Below, one piece after another: positions 13,253-21,414 of a DNA stretch of 64,000 nt. Numbering within the stretch: the stretch's first letter is position 1; every line of letters starts with the position of its first letter. Made by a program: the position numbers and the translations under genes. The notes beneath the pieces are model-generated. The model did not search any database. It saw only the letters and a program-made list of their open reading frames with translations, and was not told the DNA's origin. Source of the DNA: Massilia eurypsychrophila (GTDB lineage Bacteria > Pseudomonadota > Gammaproteobacteria > Burkholderiales > Burkholderiaceae_D); the NCBI RefSeq assembly GCF_002760655.1, contig NZ_PDOC01000012.1, positions 62,001 through 126,000 on the forward strand, in the 5' to 3' direction.

Positions 13253-13671
13253 CCGGCGTCGCCTGGCGCTGCAACGCGGCGCAGTTCCGTTGCGATGAGC
13301 TTGCGAAGATTTACCTTGTGCATCTCGGCCGTGCGGCGGGCGCGCGCCAGCGCTTCGCCGCTGATGTCGATCTGCATCGGCGTGGCCGCAGGAAAAACCA
13401 TCGACGGCGCCAGCAGCTGCAGCATGCGCCGCGTCGATTCGCCGCTGGCCAGCGTGGCCGCCAGTGTTTCCACCGGCTGGGTGATCGTCTCGAGCTGGTG
13501 CCATCGGGCGCGCTCGGCGACGACCTGCGCCATGTAGGTCGAGTGTCCCGTCATCGCCGCGACGCGCTCGACTTCGTCCATCGCTTCGGCCAGCGCGCCG
13601 AGCGCCGTTTCAAGCCGTCCCGCGGCGTCGAGGTAGGTGTTGGGTCCGGAGGAATCGTCTATGTCGTTCAT
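13249..13671 (-). CDS. Conserved hypothetical protein, 140 aa
   Basis: Not recognised. From the ATG at 13671 (AAGGA about 10 bases upstream) the protein has 140 residues, mostly predicted helical: GRLETALGALAEAMDEVERV near the N-terminus, then a long Ala/Glu-rich stretch and a basic C-terminus (RRTAEMHKVNLRKLIATEL). There is no signal peptide or membrane segment. It lies 100 bases downstream of the fadD-type gene on the same strand and may be cotranscribed with it. It overlaps the LysR stop convergently by 4 bp. The open frame extends further upstream but without a better start. Confidence 0.55.
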
Positions 13672-13771
13672 GATCAGGTCCTTGCAGTGGATCGGGCTAG
13701 TATTGTGCGCCGCATGGCGCGTGGTGGACGCACGCATGCTCCCCGATGAGGCAGCCGGACCCGTGCACACA

Positions 13772-15454
13772 TCAACCGGCGGCGGCGCTGCCCTCCTGTT
13801 CGATGACGGCGCGCCGCAGGATCTTGCCGACGTTTGATTTGGGCAGCGGCTCGTCGCGAAACACGACAATTTTCGGCACCTTGTAGGCCGCCAGGTTGGC
13901 CCTGCAATATTCGATCAGCTCGGCTTCGGCGAGCTGCGGGTCTTTGCGCACCACCACCAGCTTGACGACCTGGCCGGCGCGCTCGTCCGCCGCGCCGACG
14001 GCCACCGCTTCGAGCACGCCTGCGTGGGCCGCCACCACTTCCTCGACCTCGTTCGGAAACACCTTGAAGCCGGAGACGATGATCATGTCTTTCTTGCGGT
14101 CGAGCAGGCGCACGTAGCCTTGCTCGTCCATGGCGCCGATGTCGCCGGTGCGCAGCCAGCCGCCGGGCGCGAACACCTTCGCCGTTTCTTCCGGATTGTT
14201 CCAGTAGCGCTGCATCACCTGCGGGCCGCGCACGCAAATTTCGCCCGGTTCGCCCAGCGGCAGCGGCGTGCCGGCATCGTCGAGGATGGCAACTTCGGTC
14301 GACGGAATCGGCAAGCCGATGGCGCCGGTGAAGTGGCCCGCGTCGAGCCGGTTGGCGCAGACGATCGGCGACGTCTCGGTCAGGCCGTAGCCTTCGGTGA
14401 CAGGGACGCCGAATCGCTGCTGCCAGCGCTCGGCCACGCTGCGCTGCATCGCCATGCCGCCGGCCACCGCCAGTTTCAGCGTGCCGCTGGCGGCGTCTTC
14501 CACGCCAGGCGTGTCGAGCAGCGCGCGAAACAGCGTGTTGACGCCGATGATGGTGCTCGCCTTGGCGTGCTTCATCTCCTTGATCAGTGCCGGCAGGTCG
14601 CGCGGGTTGGTGACCAGCACGTTGGTCGCGCCCAGCCGCATGAAGGCGAGCGTGCAGGTCAGCGCGAAGATGTGGTACAGCGGCAGCGGCACCAGCGCCA
14701 CCTCGCGTCCGGGCGTGAGCACGCCGCGCACCCATGCCTCGGTCTGCAGCACGTTGGCCACCAGGTTGGCGTGGCTCAGCACGGCCGCCTTCGGCACGCC
14801 GGTGGTGCCGCCGGTGTATTGAAGCAGGGCAGTGTCGGCGCCATTGATGGGCAACGCCGACATATCCGATACGGCGCCGGCGCGCAGCACGTCGTTGAAG
14901 TCGAGCGCGCCGTCGATGTGCCATTCGGGCACCATGTGCTTGACGTGGGCGACGACGAAATTGGTCAGCAGCGCGCGCGGCAGGTGCAGCATGTCGCCGA
15001 CCTTGGTGGTGATGACGGTGCGCACCGAGGTCGACGGCAGCACCTGCTGCACGATGTGGGCGAAGTTTTCCAGCACCACGATGCAGGTGGCGCCGGAGTC
15101 GACCAGCTGGTGCAGCAGTTCGCGCGCGCTGTACAGCGGGTTGGTGTTGACCGCAACGCAGCCGGCGTGCAGCGTGCCGAACAGCGCGATCGGATATTGC
15201 AGCAGGTTCGGCAGCATGATGGCGACGCGGTCGCCTGGCTGCAGGCCGGCCTTGTGCCGCAGGTAGGCGCCAAACGCGCGCGCCTGCTGATCGAAGCGCC
15301 GGTAGGTCAGGGCGGCGCCCTGGTTGGCGAAAGCGTCGCGGTCGGGCCAGGCGGCGACCGACGGCGCAACCAGCGCCGGCAGCGACGCAAACGCGGCCGT
15401 GTCGACCTCGGCCGGCACGTCGGGCGGGTAACTGCGCAGCCAGGGTTTTTCCAT
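13772..15454 (-). CDS. fadD: Long-chain fatty acid-CoA ligase (FadD-type AMP-dependent synthetase)
   Basis: Activates fatty acids to acyl-CoA through an acyl-adenylate. The product has 560 residues from the ATG at 15454, preceded by GAGGTGG; the 29 upstream codons in the open frame have no family match. The P-loop-like AMP-binding signature YTGGTTGVPKAA is near residue 212, GYGLTET near 345, and the C-terminal hinge and catalytic lysine region (LLDRKKDMIIVSGFKVFPNE, then PKSNVGKILRR) is complete. The early PWLRSYPPDVP is characteristic of FadD proteins. Several fadD paralogues usually exist in such genomes, so the symbol denotes family rather than a proven orthologue. Confidence 0.9.
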   Translation of the reverse strand: MEKPWLRSYPPDVPAEVDTAAFASLPALVAPSVAAWPDRDAFANQGAALTYRRFDQQARAFGAYLRHKAGLQPGDRVAIMLPNLLQYPIALFGTLHAGCVAVNTNPLYSARELLHQLVDSGATCIVVLENFAHIVQQVLPSTSVRTVITTKVGDMLHLPRALLTNFVVAHVKHMVPEWHIDGALDFNDVLRAGAVSDMSALPINGADTALLQYTGGTTGVPKAAVLSHANLVANVLQTEAWVRGVLTPGREVALVPLPLYHIFALTCTLAFMRLGATNVLVTNPRDLPALIKEMKHAKASTIIGVNTLFRALLDTPGVEDAASGTLKLAVAGGMAMQRSVAERWQQRFGVPVTEGYGLTETSPIVCANRLDAGHFTGAIGLPIPSTEVAILDDAGTPLPLGEPGEICVRGPQVMQRYWNNPEETAKVFAPGGWLRTGDIGAMDEQGYVRLLDRKKDMIIVSGFKVFPNEVEEVVAAHAGVLEAVAVGAADERAGQVVKLVVVRKDPQLAEAELIEYCRANLAAYKVPKIVVFRDEPLPKSNVGKILRRAVIEQEGSAAAG

Positions 15455-15899
15455 GAGGCCACCTCGGGTAGATCGGCACGCGCACGCACCGTACCAATCT
15501 ACCTTGCGCCACCGGCGCGGCCGCCACCTGATGCACATCAATCGAGCGTGGCGCGCTGGCCGAAGCCGTCCGGACCTACCACTCGAGCGGCTGCTTGCTC
15601 ATGTTCAAGTTATCGTGGCGGCGGCGTTGGCGTTTTAGCGAAGTTGGAGTTGCCGGCGCCTTCGGCGTGGCGGTGCGGCGGTCGGCCGGCGAGCGTGCCG
15701 TCGGGCCGCGCCGCACCGTCGACTCGGCGGTGGCGTGGTAGTCGGTAGTTGATTCTAAGGAGAAATCCAGCATGGCAGCCTCCAAGGAAATAAGCTGCAT
15801 TCAGGATAGGGCGGCGCCGGACAGGAGATACTGAGCGAACCCAAGCGTAGTGGCCGATGACCGTTGCGGACAAGCCGAATTGTTCTGCGTTCGAAGGCG
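15455..15899. other. Gene-poor gap with toxin-antitoxin remnant
   Basis: No intact gene is seen. A 20-codon frame at 15772-15834 has a good ribosome site (AAGGAG) but no recognisable product. At about 15820-15881 the minus strand carries EQFGLSATVIGHYAWVRSV, which resembles the N-terminus of MNT-type nucleotidyltransferases that pair with the HEPN protein encoded just upstream at 15900-16220. The nucleotidyltransferase core (GSR motif and Asp residues) is missing, so this would be only a stump. Confidence 0.35.
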
Positions 15900-16282
15900 T
15901 TATTTGTCGGCCGTGTGCAACTCGAGCGATACAGACAGCTGGCGGAACATGTCGATGTAATGCTTGTCGATATGCTCGACAATGTCGTCCGCAGTCGCCT
16001 GATTGTAGGTGAGTGAGCCGCGTTCCTTGTCGGTCAGCATCGCCATCCAGCCGTCGCCGTCAGCGATTGACTGGCGTCTGAACGCCTCGAGTGCGGTGTC
16101 CCGCACGCCAATTAAACCAGTAACGCCTTGGACGGTGAGATAGTCCCTCAAGGAGTTCCATGCAAGCTCGTAAGTGAGTTCAAACGAATTGACAAAGCCC
16201 AGCTTCTCGAGCCGCGACAATTGGCGTTGGCCGCTGAGCTGGTCGGCTTCTTCGAGATGGCCGAGCGCCTTTTTAAAATTTC
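15900..16282 (-). pseudogene. HEPN-type nucleotidyltransferase-substrate-binding protein (HI0074-like), frameshifted near the start
   Basis: The minus-strand frame from about 16282 reads FRNFKKALGHLEEADQLS, then SRLEKLGFVNSFELTYELAW and NSLRDYL, which is the HI0074/HEPN pattern (family known as partner of MNT nucleotidyltransferase in toxin-antitoxin pairs). The Arg-X4-6-His type end is not clear. The frame has no start before a stop codon upstream; a plausible ATG (MDTA) lies at about 16301 in a different frame, so one base appears lost or gained near 16285. Translation could only start from the internal TTG at 16220, giving 106 residues. The partner gene downstream is reduced to a stump. 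I call it a decayed module. Confidence 0.55.
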
Positions 16283-16388
16283 TGAAAGCGCTGTGTCCAT
16301 GGAGTATTGGCGGGCATCATTTGGGCGGGTCAACTTCAAAGACCATGCCCAGATCGTACGCCAGTCTGAGGTGCTGACCCGCCACGAT

Positions 16389-18959
16389 TCAACCCTGCGC
16401 GATGCGTGCCGCGATATGCGCCAGCGCTTCGTCGACCTGGTCGATCAGTATCAGGCACAGGTCGCCTTCCGTCAGCCGCGCCAGCGCCGTGTCGATGGCG
16501 ATGAATTCGCCATTGATCTCGTCGATGTGGGTGGTGCGCGCGGCGCCGGCCAGGCCTTCGCGCAGCAGGCCGAGCACTTCGCCGTCTTCGCGTCCGCGCT
16601 GGCAGGCGTCCTGGTACAGCAGCACGTCGTCAAAAGCGGCGCCGAGGATCGCGGTCTGCTGGCGGATGTCTTCGTCGCGGCGGTCGCCGGCGCCGCTGAT
16701 CACCACCGAGCGGCGCTTGGCCGGCATGCTTTCGACGGCGCCGACCAGCGCGGAGATCGCGTCGGGGTTGTGGCCGTAATCGGCGATCACGGTGGCGCCG
16801 CGGTAGTCGAACACGTTGAAGCGGCCCGGTGCGTTGTCGCTCTCGCTGGCAAACGACTTCAGGCCGGCGCAGATCGATTCCCACGTCATGTTCACCGCCC
16901 ACGCCGCCGCCACCGAAGCGAGCACGTTATCGACCTGGAAGCCGATGGTGCCGTTGCGGGTGATCGGCACGTCAGACAGCGGCGCCGTGTACATCGTCTT
17001 GCCTTGCGCCGCGACCAGCAGGCCGTTGTCGACATAGACCACGCGGTGGCCGCGCGCGCGGTGCATCGACATGACCGGATGCTGCACGTCGGCGGTAAAG
17101 AAGGTGACCGCGCCGCGGCAGTTCTCGGCCATGCTGACCACCACCGGATCGGCGGCGTTGAGCACCGCCATGCCGTTGTCGGAGACGTTCTGCACGATCA
17201 CGCGCTTGAGCACGGCCAGGTCTTCGACGGTGGTGATGTAGTTCAGGCCGAGGTGGTCGCCCGCGCCGATGTTGGTCACCACGGCGACCTGGCAGCGGTC
17301 GAACGCGAGGCCTTCGCGCAGCATGCCGCCGCGCGCGGTTTCGAACACGGCGGCGTCGACGTCGGGATGGAGCAGCACATTGCGCGCGCTGCGCGGGCCG
17401 CTGCAGTCGCCGCTGTCGATGCGGCGACCTTCGATGTAGACGCCGTCGGTGTTGGTCATGCCGGTGCGCAGGCCACCGGCGGTGAGCAGGTGCGCGATCA
17501 GGCGCACCGTGGTGGTCTTGCCGTTGGTGCCGGTGACGGCGACGACCGGGATGCGGCCGTCGTCGCCATCGTCGAACATCGACGAGATGATCGCTTCACC
17601 GACCGGGCGGCCCTTGCCGAACGACGGCGACAGGTGCATCCGCAGGCCGGGCGCGGCGTTCACTTCGACCACGCCGCCGCCTTGTTCTTCGATCGGTTTG
17701 AGCACGCTGTCGCACACCAGGTCGACGCCGCAGATGTCCAGGCCCACCATGTGGGCGGCGGCGACCGCGCGCGCGGCCACTTCCGGATGGACGTCGTCGG
17801 TGACGTCGGTGGCGGCGCCGCCGGTCGACAGGTTGGCGTTGTTGCGCAGGATGACGCGCTGTCCGCGCGGCGGCACCGAATCGGCCTCGTAGCCCTGGGC
17901 GGCCAGGCTGGCCAGCGCGATGTCGTCGAAGCGGATCTTGGTCAGCGACGTCGTGTGGCCGTTGCCGCGGCGCGGATCGAGGTTGACGAGATCGACCAGC
18001 TGGCGCACGGTAAGCACGCCGTCGCCGATCACCTGCGGCGGATCGCGCCGGGCGGCGGCGACCAGTTTGCCGCCGACGACGAGCAGGCGGAAGTCGTTAC
18101 CGGGCAGGTAGCGCTCGACCAGGATATCGTCGCGAAACTGGGACGCGGCGGCAAAGCCGGCGTGCATCTGTTCTTTGGTGGTGATGTTGACGGTGACGCC
18201 CTTGCCCTGGTTGCCGTCCTTTGGCTTGATCACCACCGGCAGGCCGATCTCCAGCGCGGCGGCCCAGGCGTCGTCGGCGTCGAGCGCCACGCGGCCGTGC
18301 GGCACCGGCACGCCGGCCGCGTCGAGCAGCTTCTTGGTCAGTTCCTTGTCCTGCGCGATCGCTTCGGCGATGGCGCCGGTGCGGTCGATCTCGGCGGCCT
18401 GGATCCTGCGCTGGCGGCTGCCCCAGCCGAACGTCACCAGGCTGCCGTCGGTGAGGCGGCGAAACGGGATATTGCGCGCCACCGCGGCCTGCACGATCGA
18501 GCCGGTCGATGGCCCCAGGCGCACGTCTTCATCGAGTTCGCGCAGCTGCGCCAGCGCGCCTTCGATGTCGAACGCGGTGTCCGCGCTGGCGGCGTGGACC
18601 AGCTGCTCGGCCAGGTCGAGCGCCAGGCGCCCGACGGCTTCTTCGGAATATTCGACGACCACCTGGAAGATGCCGGCCTCCATCGTCGCCGTGGTGCGGC
18701 TGAAGGTCACCGGGCAGCCGGCCTGCGCCTGCAGGTCGAGCGCGGCCAGTTCCAGCACGTGGGCCATCGGGATGGTGTCGTCGTGCCCGGTCGGCTGCAG
18801 CGGCGACAGGGCCGGAAAGCGTGCGCGCAGGCGGGTTTCGAAACCGGCGAGGTTGCCGACACACTGTTCGTCCGGGGTGCAGGCGACGATCGCCTCCACC
18901 GACGTGTGGTGACTCCAGAGGTTGGGGCCTCGCAGCGCCCGTACGCGTGATACTTGCAT
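16389..18959 (-). CDS. cphA: Cyanophycin synthetase CphA1
   Basis: CphA polymerises aspartate and arginine into cyanophycin (multi-L-arginyl-poly-L-aspartate), a nitrogen storage granule. The protein has 856 residues, the usual length. The N-terminal domain begins with RALRGPNLWS. An ATP-grasp domain follows at about 215-470 (GLPVVIKPKDGNQGKGV; EVNAAPGLRMH). The C-terminal Mur-ligase-like domain has an intact P-loop GTNGKTTT near residue 477, FETARGGMLREGL, and DYGHNPDA. All three catalytic domains look functional. It is downstream of the second CphA gene, 33 bases away on the same strand, so the two are probably cotranscribed. Confidence 0.95.
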   Translation of the reverse strand: MQVSRVRALRGPNLWSHHTSVEAIVACTPDEQCVGNLAGFETRLRARFPALSPLQPTGHDDTIPMAHVLELAALDLQAQAGCPVTFSRTTATMEAGIFQVVVEYSEEAVGRLALDLAEQLVHAASADTAFDIEGALAQLRELDEDVRLGPSTGSIVQAAVARNIPFRRLTDGSLVTFGWGSRQRRIQAAEIDRTGAIAEAIAQDKELTKKLLDAAGVPVPHGRVALDADDAWAAALEIGLPVVIKPKDGNQGKGVTVNITTKEQMHAGFAAASQFRDDILVERYLPGNDFRLLVVGGKLVAAARRDPPQVIGDGVLTVRQLVDLVNLDPRRGNGHTTSLTKIRFDDIALASLAAQGYEADSVPPRGQRVILRNNANLSTGGAATDVTDDVHPEVAARAVAAAHMVGLDICGVDLVCDSVLKPIEEQGGGVVEVNAAPGLRMHLSPSFGKGRPVGEAIISSMFDDGDDGRIPVVAVTGTNGKTTTVRLIAHLLTAGGLRTGMTNTDGVYIEGRRIDSGDCSGPRSARNVLLHPDVDAAVFETARGGMLREGLAFDRCQVAVVTNIGAGDHLGLNYITTVEDLAVLKRVIVQNVSDNGMAVLNAADPVVVSMAENCRGAVTFFTADVQHPVMSMHRARGHRVVYVDNGLLVAAQGKTMYTAPLSDVPITRNGTIGFQVDNVLASVAAAWAVNMTWESICAGLKSFASESDNAPGRFNVFDYRGATVIADYGHNPDAISALVGAVESMPAKRRSVVISGAGDRRDEDIRQQTAILGAAFDDVLLYQDACQRGREDGEVLGLLREGLAGAARTTHIDEINGEFIAIDTALARLTEGDLCLILIDQVDEALAHIAARIAQG

Positions 18960-18992
18960 AAACCGTGTTCCTGTCCTGCTTAGTGAATTAAA

Positions 18993-21170
18993 TTAATGAG
19001 TCGATTGTTTTGGGGTGGCGTCGAAGGTGCGCAGGCCGGCGGCCAGCAGCGCCGGCTCGACGTCGAGCGCCCACGCCGCGGCCACCGCCGCCAGCACGCT
19101 GGCAGGGTACTTCGAGCTGGCGCTTTTCAGCGCCGCCAGCGGCAGCAGGGCGGTTTCGTCGGCGCCGCTGGCCAGCACGATGGCGCCGGCGCGCACGAAC
19201 ACTGCGCGCTTGCCGTCGGCGCGCTGGCGCGCCAGTACCGCGTTGTCCGGATCGACGGCGTAGAAAATGACTTCGCCGTCGCACAGGTCGGCCAGTTCGG
19301 CCACCGCGGCGTCGTCGGCATTGAGCACGGCGGCGCCGTGCGGCAGGATCACGTCGACCTGGGTGCGCACCACGTTGGCCATGGCGTCGGCGTCGCGGAT
19401 GTAGAACTCGGCGAGATCATCGATGCCCTCCATGTCGGTGACGATGCCGACCTGGCACTTGTCGTAGGCCAGGCCTTCGGTCAGGATCATGCGCGCGTTG
19501 CTCTCGAAGACGGCGGCGTTCAGGGTGCGGTTGATCAGCAGGCGCTGGCCGGTTTCCCACTTGATGCAGTCGCCGCTGACGACCTTGCGCTGGTCCAGGT
19601 ACATGCCCTGGCCGCTGACCACGCCGACGTGCACGCCGGTCAGGTTGACCAGGCAGCCGACCAGCCGCGCGATCAGGCTGGTGCCAAGCGTGCCGGTGAC
19701 GCCGACGATCGGAATGCGGCCGCTGTCGCCCGGCTCGAACAGGTGCGCGATGATGGCGGTGCCGACCGGCCGTGCTTCGCCGTTGGCCGGCTTCAGGTGC
19801 GCCAGCAGGCCGGGGCTGGCATTGACTTCGATAATGGCGCCGCGCTGCTCGTCGAGCGGGCGCGAGATGTCCTCGCACACCAGGTCGACGCCGGCGATGT
19901 CGAGGCCCACCACGCGCGCGGCCAGCGCCGCCGCATGGGCGATCGACGGATGGATGCTGTCGGTGACGTCAAGCGAGACGTTGCCGTTCGGCTGGATCAG
20001 CACCTTCTGGCCGGCCAGGGGCACCGAATACGCCGTCATGCCCTGGCGCTCCAGTTCGAGGATGATCTCGGCGCCTCGTTCCGGCGCCAGCGCGTTCAGC
20101 GGCGAATCCTCGCCGCTGCCGCGGCGCGGATCGGTGTTGATCTGGCTGTCGACCAGGTCGATGATGTTGGCGGCGCCGTCGCCGGTGACCCACAGCGCTT
20201 CGCCCTTGGCGGCGGCCACCACCTGTTTGCCGACTACCAGGATGCGGTGCTCGTCGCCGGCGATGAAGCGCTCGACCAGCACGCTTTTGCTGTCGCCCTT
20301 GCGGCTGGCGAGGTGATAGGCGGCGACGACGTCGGCCTCGGTCATCAGGTTGAGCGACACGCCGCGCCCGTGGTTGCCGTCGTACGGCTTGACCACCACC
20401 GGCAGGCCGATGTCCTGCGCTTCTTCCCACGCTTCTTCAGCGCTGCGCACCAGCGCGCCTTCAGGCACCGGCACGCCGCACGACTTGAGCAGCGTCTTGG
20501 TCAGGTCCTTGTCGCTGGCGATGCTCTCGGCGATGGCGCTGGTGCGGTCGGTTTCGGCGGTCCAGATGCGGCGCTGCGCGGCGCCGTGGCCCAGCTGCAC
20601 CAGGTTGCCGTCGGTCAGGCGGATCGACGGGATCTTGCGCTCGGTGGCCGCTTCGACGATGTGCGCGGTCGACGGGCCCAGGCAGTGCTGGTCGACCAGC
20701 TCCTTCAGCCTGGCCACGGTGGCGGCGAGGTCGAAGGCGGTGTCGTCGATGGCGGCGAGCAGCAACTCGCGGCCGGCGGCCAGCGCCGCCAGGCCGACGT
20801 GTTCGTCGCGGGTGCGAAACGCCATCTTGTAGACGCCGGTGTCGCCGGTCGAGCGCGTTTTGCCGAAACCGGTGCGCATGCCGGCCAGGTTTTGCAGTTC
20901 GAGCACCACGTGTTCGAGGATGTGGGCAGCCCAGGTGCCTTCGCGCAAGCGCTCGAGGAAGCCGCCGTGCTCGCCGACGCCGCAGCGGTGCACGACCAGG
21001 CCCGGCAGCCAATCGACGAGCCGATCGTACAGCCCCGGGATCAGGTTCGACGGCAATGCTTCGAGCGCGCCGATATCGACCACCGCCTCGATGACCGGGC
21101 GGTAGGTCCAGATGTTGGGGCCGCGCAGATGCGTCACGCGAAGCAGGGCAAGGTCTTTCTTGTTGATCAT
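18993..21170 (-). CDS. CphA2-like cyanophycin synthetase paralogue with degenerate Mur-ligase P-loop
   Basis: A 725-residue paralogue of CphA. The N-terminal domain (THLRGPNIWT, then EHVVLELQNLAGM) and ATP-grasp domain (GLPVVVKPYDGNHGRGV; EVNASPGLLAH) are intact. In the Mur-ligase-like domain the P-loop reads GTLGTSLIAR near residue 490 instead of GTNGKTTT, so the nucleotide-binding Lys is missing, and the C-terminal Mur lobe is about 130 residues shorter than in CphA1. Cyanobacterial CphA2 enzymes with this lesion polymerise beta-Asp-Arg dipeptides with the ATP-grasp site only; the same role or a heteromeric role with CphA1 is inferred. Start at 21170 fits the family N-terminus; the 37 codons upstream do not. 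First gene of the leftward operon. Confidence 0.9.
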   Translation of the reverse strand: MINKKDLALLRVTHLRGPNIWTYRPVIEAVVDIGALEALPSNLIPGLYDRLVDWLPGLVVHRCGVGEHGGFLERLREGTWAAHILEHVVLELQNLAGMRTGFGKTRSTGDTGVYKMAFRTRDEHVGLAALAAGRELLLAAIDDTAFDLAATVARLKELVDQHCLGPSTAHIVEAATERKIPSIRLTDGNLVQLGHGAAQRRIWTAETDRTSAIAESIASDKDLTKTLLKSCGVPVPEGALVRSAEEAWEEAQDIGLPVVVKPYDGNHGRGVSLNLMTEADVVAAYHLASRKGDSKSVLVERFIAGDEHRILVVGKQVVAAAKGEALWVTGDGAANIIDLVDSQINTDPRRGSGEDSPLNALAPERGAEIILELERQGMTAYSVPLAGQKVLIQPNGNVSLDVTDSIHPSIAHAAALAARVVGLDIAGVDLVCEDISRPLDEQRGAIIEVNASPGLLAHLKPANGEARPVGTAIIAHLFEPGDSGRIPIVGVTGTLGTSLIARLVGCLVNLTGVHVGVVSGQGMYLDQRKVVSGDCIKWETGQRLLINRTLNAAVFESNARMILTEGLAYDKCQVGIVTDMEGIDDLAEFYIRDADAMANVVRTQVDVILPHGAAVLNADDAAVAELADLCDGEVIFYAVDPDNAVLARQRADGKRAVFVRAGAIVLASGADETALLPLAALKSASSKYPASVLAAVAAAWALDVEPALLAAGLRTFDATPKQSTH

Positions 21171-21414
21171 GTAGATTATTTCTTGATAACGGCCGCCGGC
21201 GCCGGCCGTGCTGAGGCTACGCCTGTGTTTGACTGCATCTGGCTGCACCCGAGGAAACCGCGGCTTCCTGAGGCACTTCATGTTGTATACTTGCTGTAAC
21301 GAAGCTTACCGCGCCGAACCGATTTCTGCCAGTCTGGATGCGTTTGTCGGTGTCCGTCTCCTTTTGCATTTTCCCTTATTCCGAGAACACTTGCCTGTCA
21401 CGGGCGGCACGACA
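21171..21414. promoter_or_regulatory. Divergent control region of the cyanophycin locus
   Basis: A 244-base gap between the leftward cphA pair and the rightward ABC gene. It must hold both promoters. I see no confident box or riboswitch. An open frame runs through it from 21208 in phase with the ABC gene, but it has no family similarity and no good start. Confidence 0.4.

Noticed and set aside
15772-15834. 20-codon frame with strong AAGGAG site
   Set aside because: No conserved product, no hydrophobic or other feature, and it lies in a decaying gap. It could be a leader peptide but nothing follows it on that strand.
16128-18950. Long plus-strand open frame (940 codons) opposite cphA
   Set aside because: Composition is His/Arg/Ala-rich with no domain; it is a shadow of the CphA1 gene. 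The same holds for 18996-21299 and 31370-34081 (minus).
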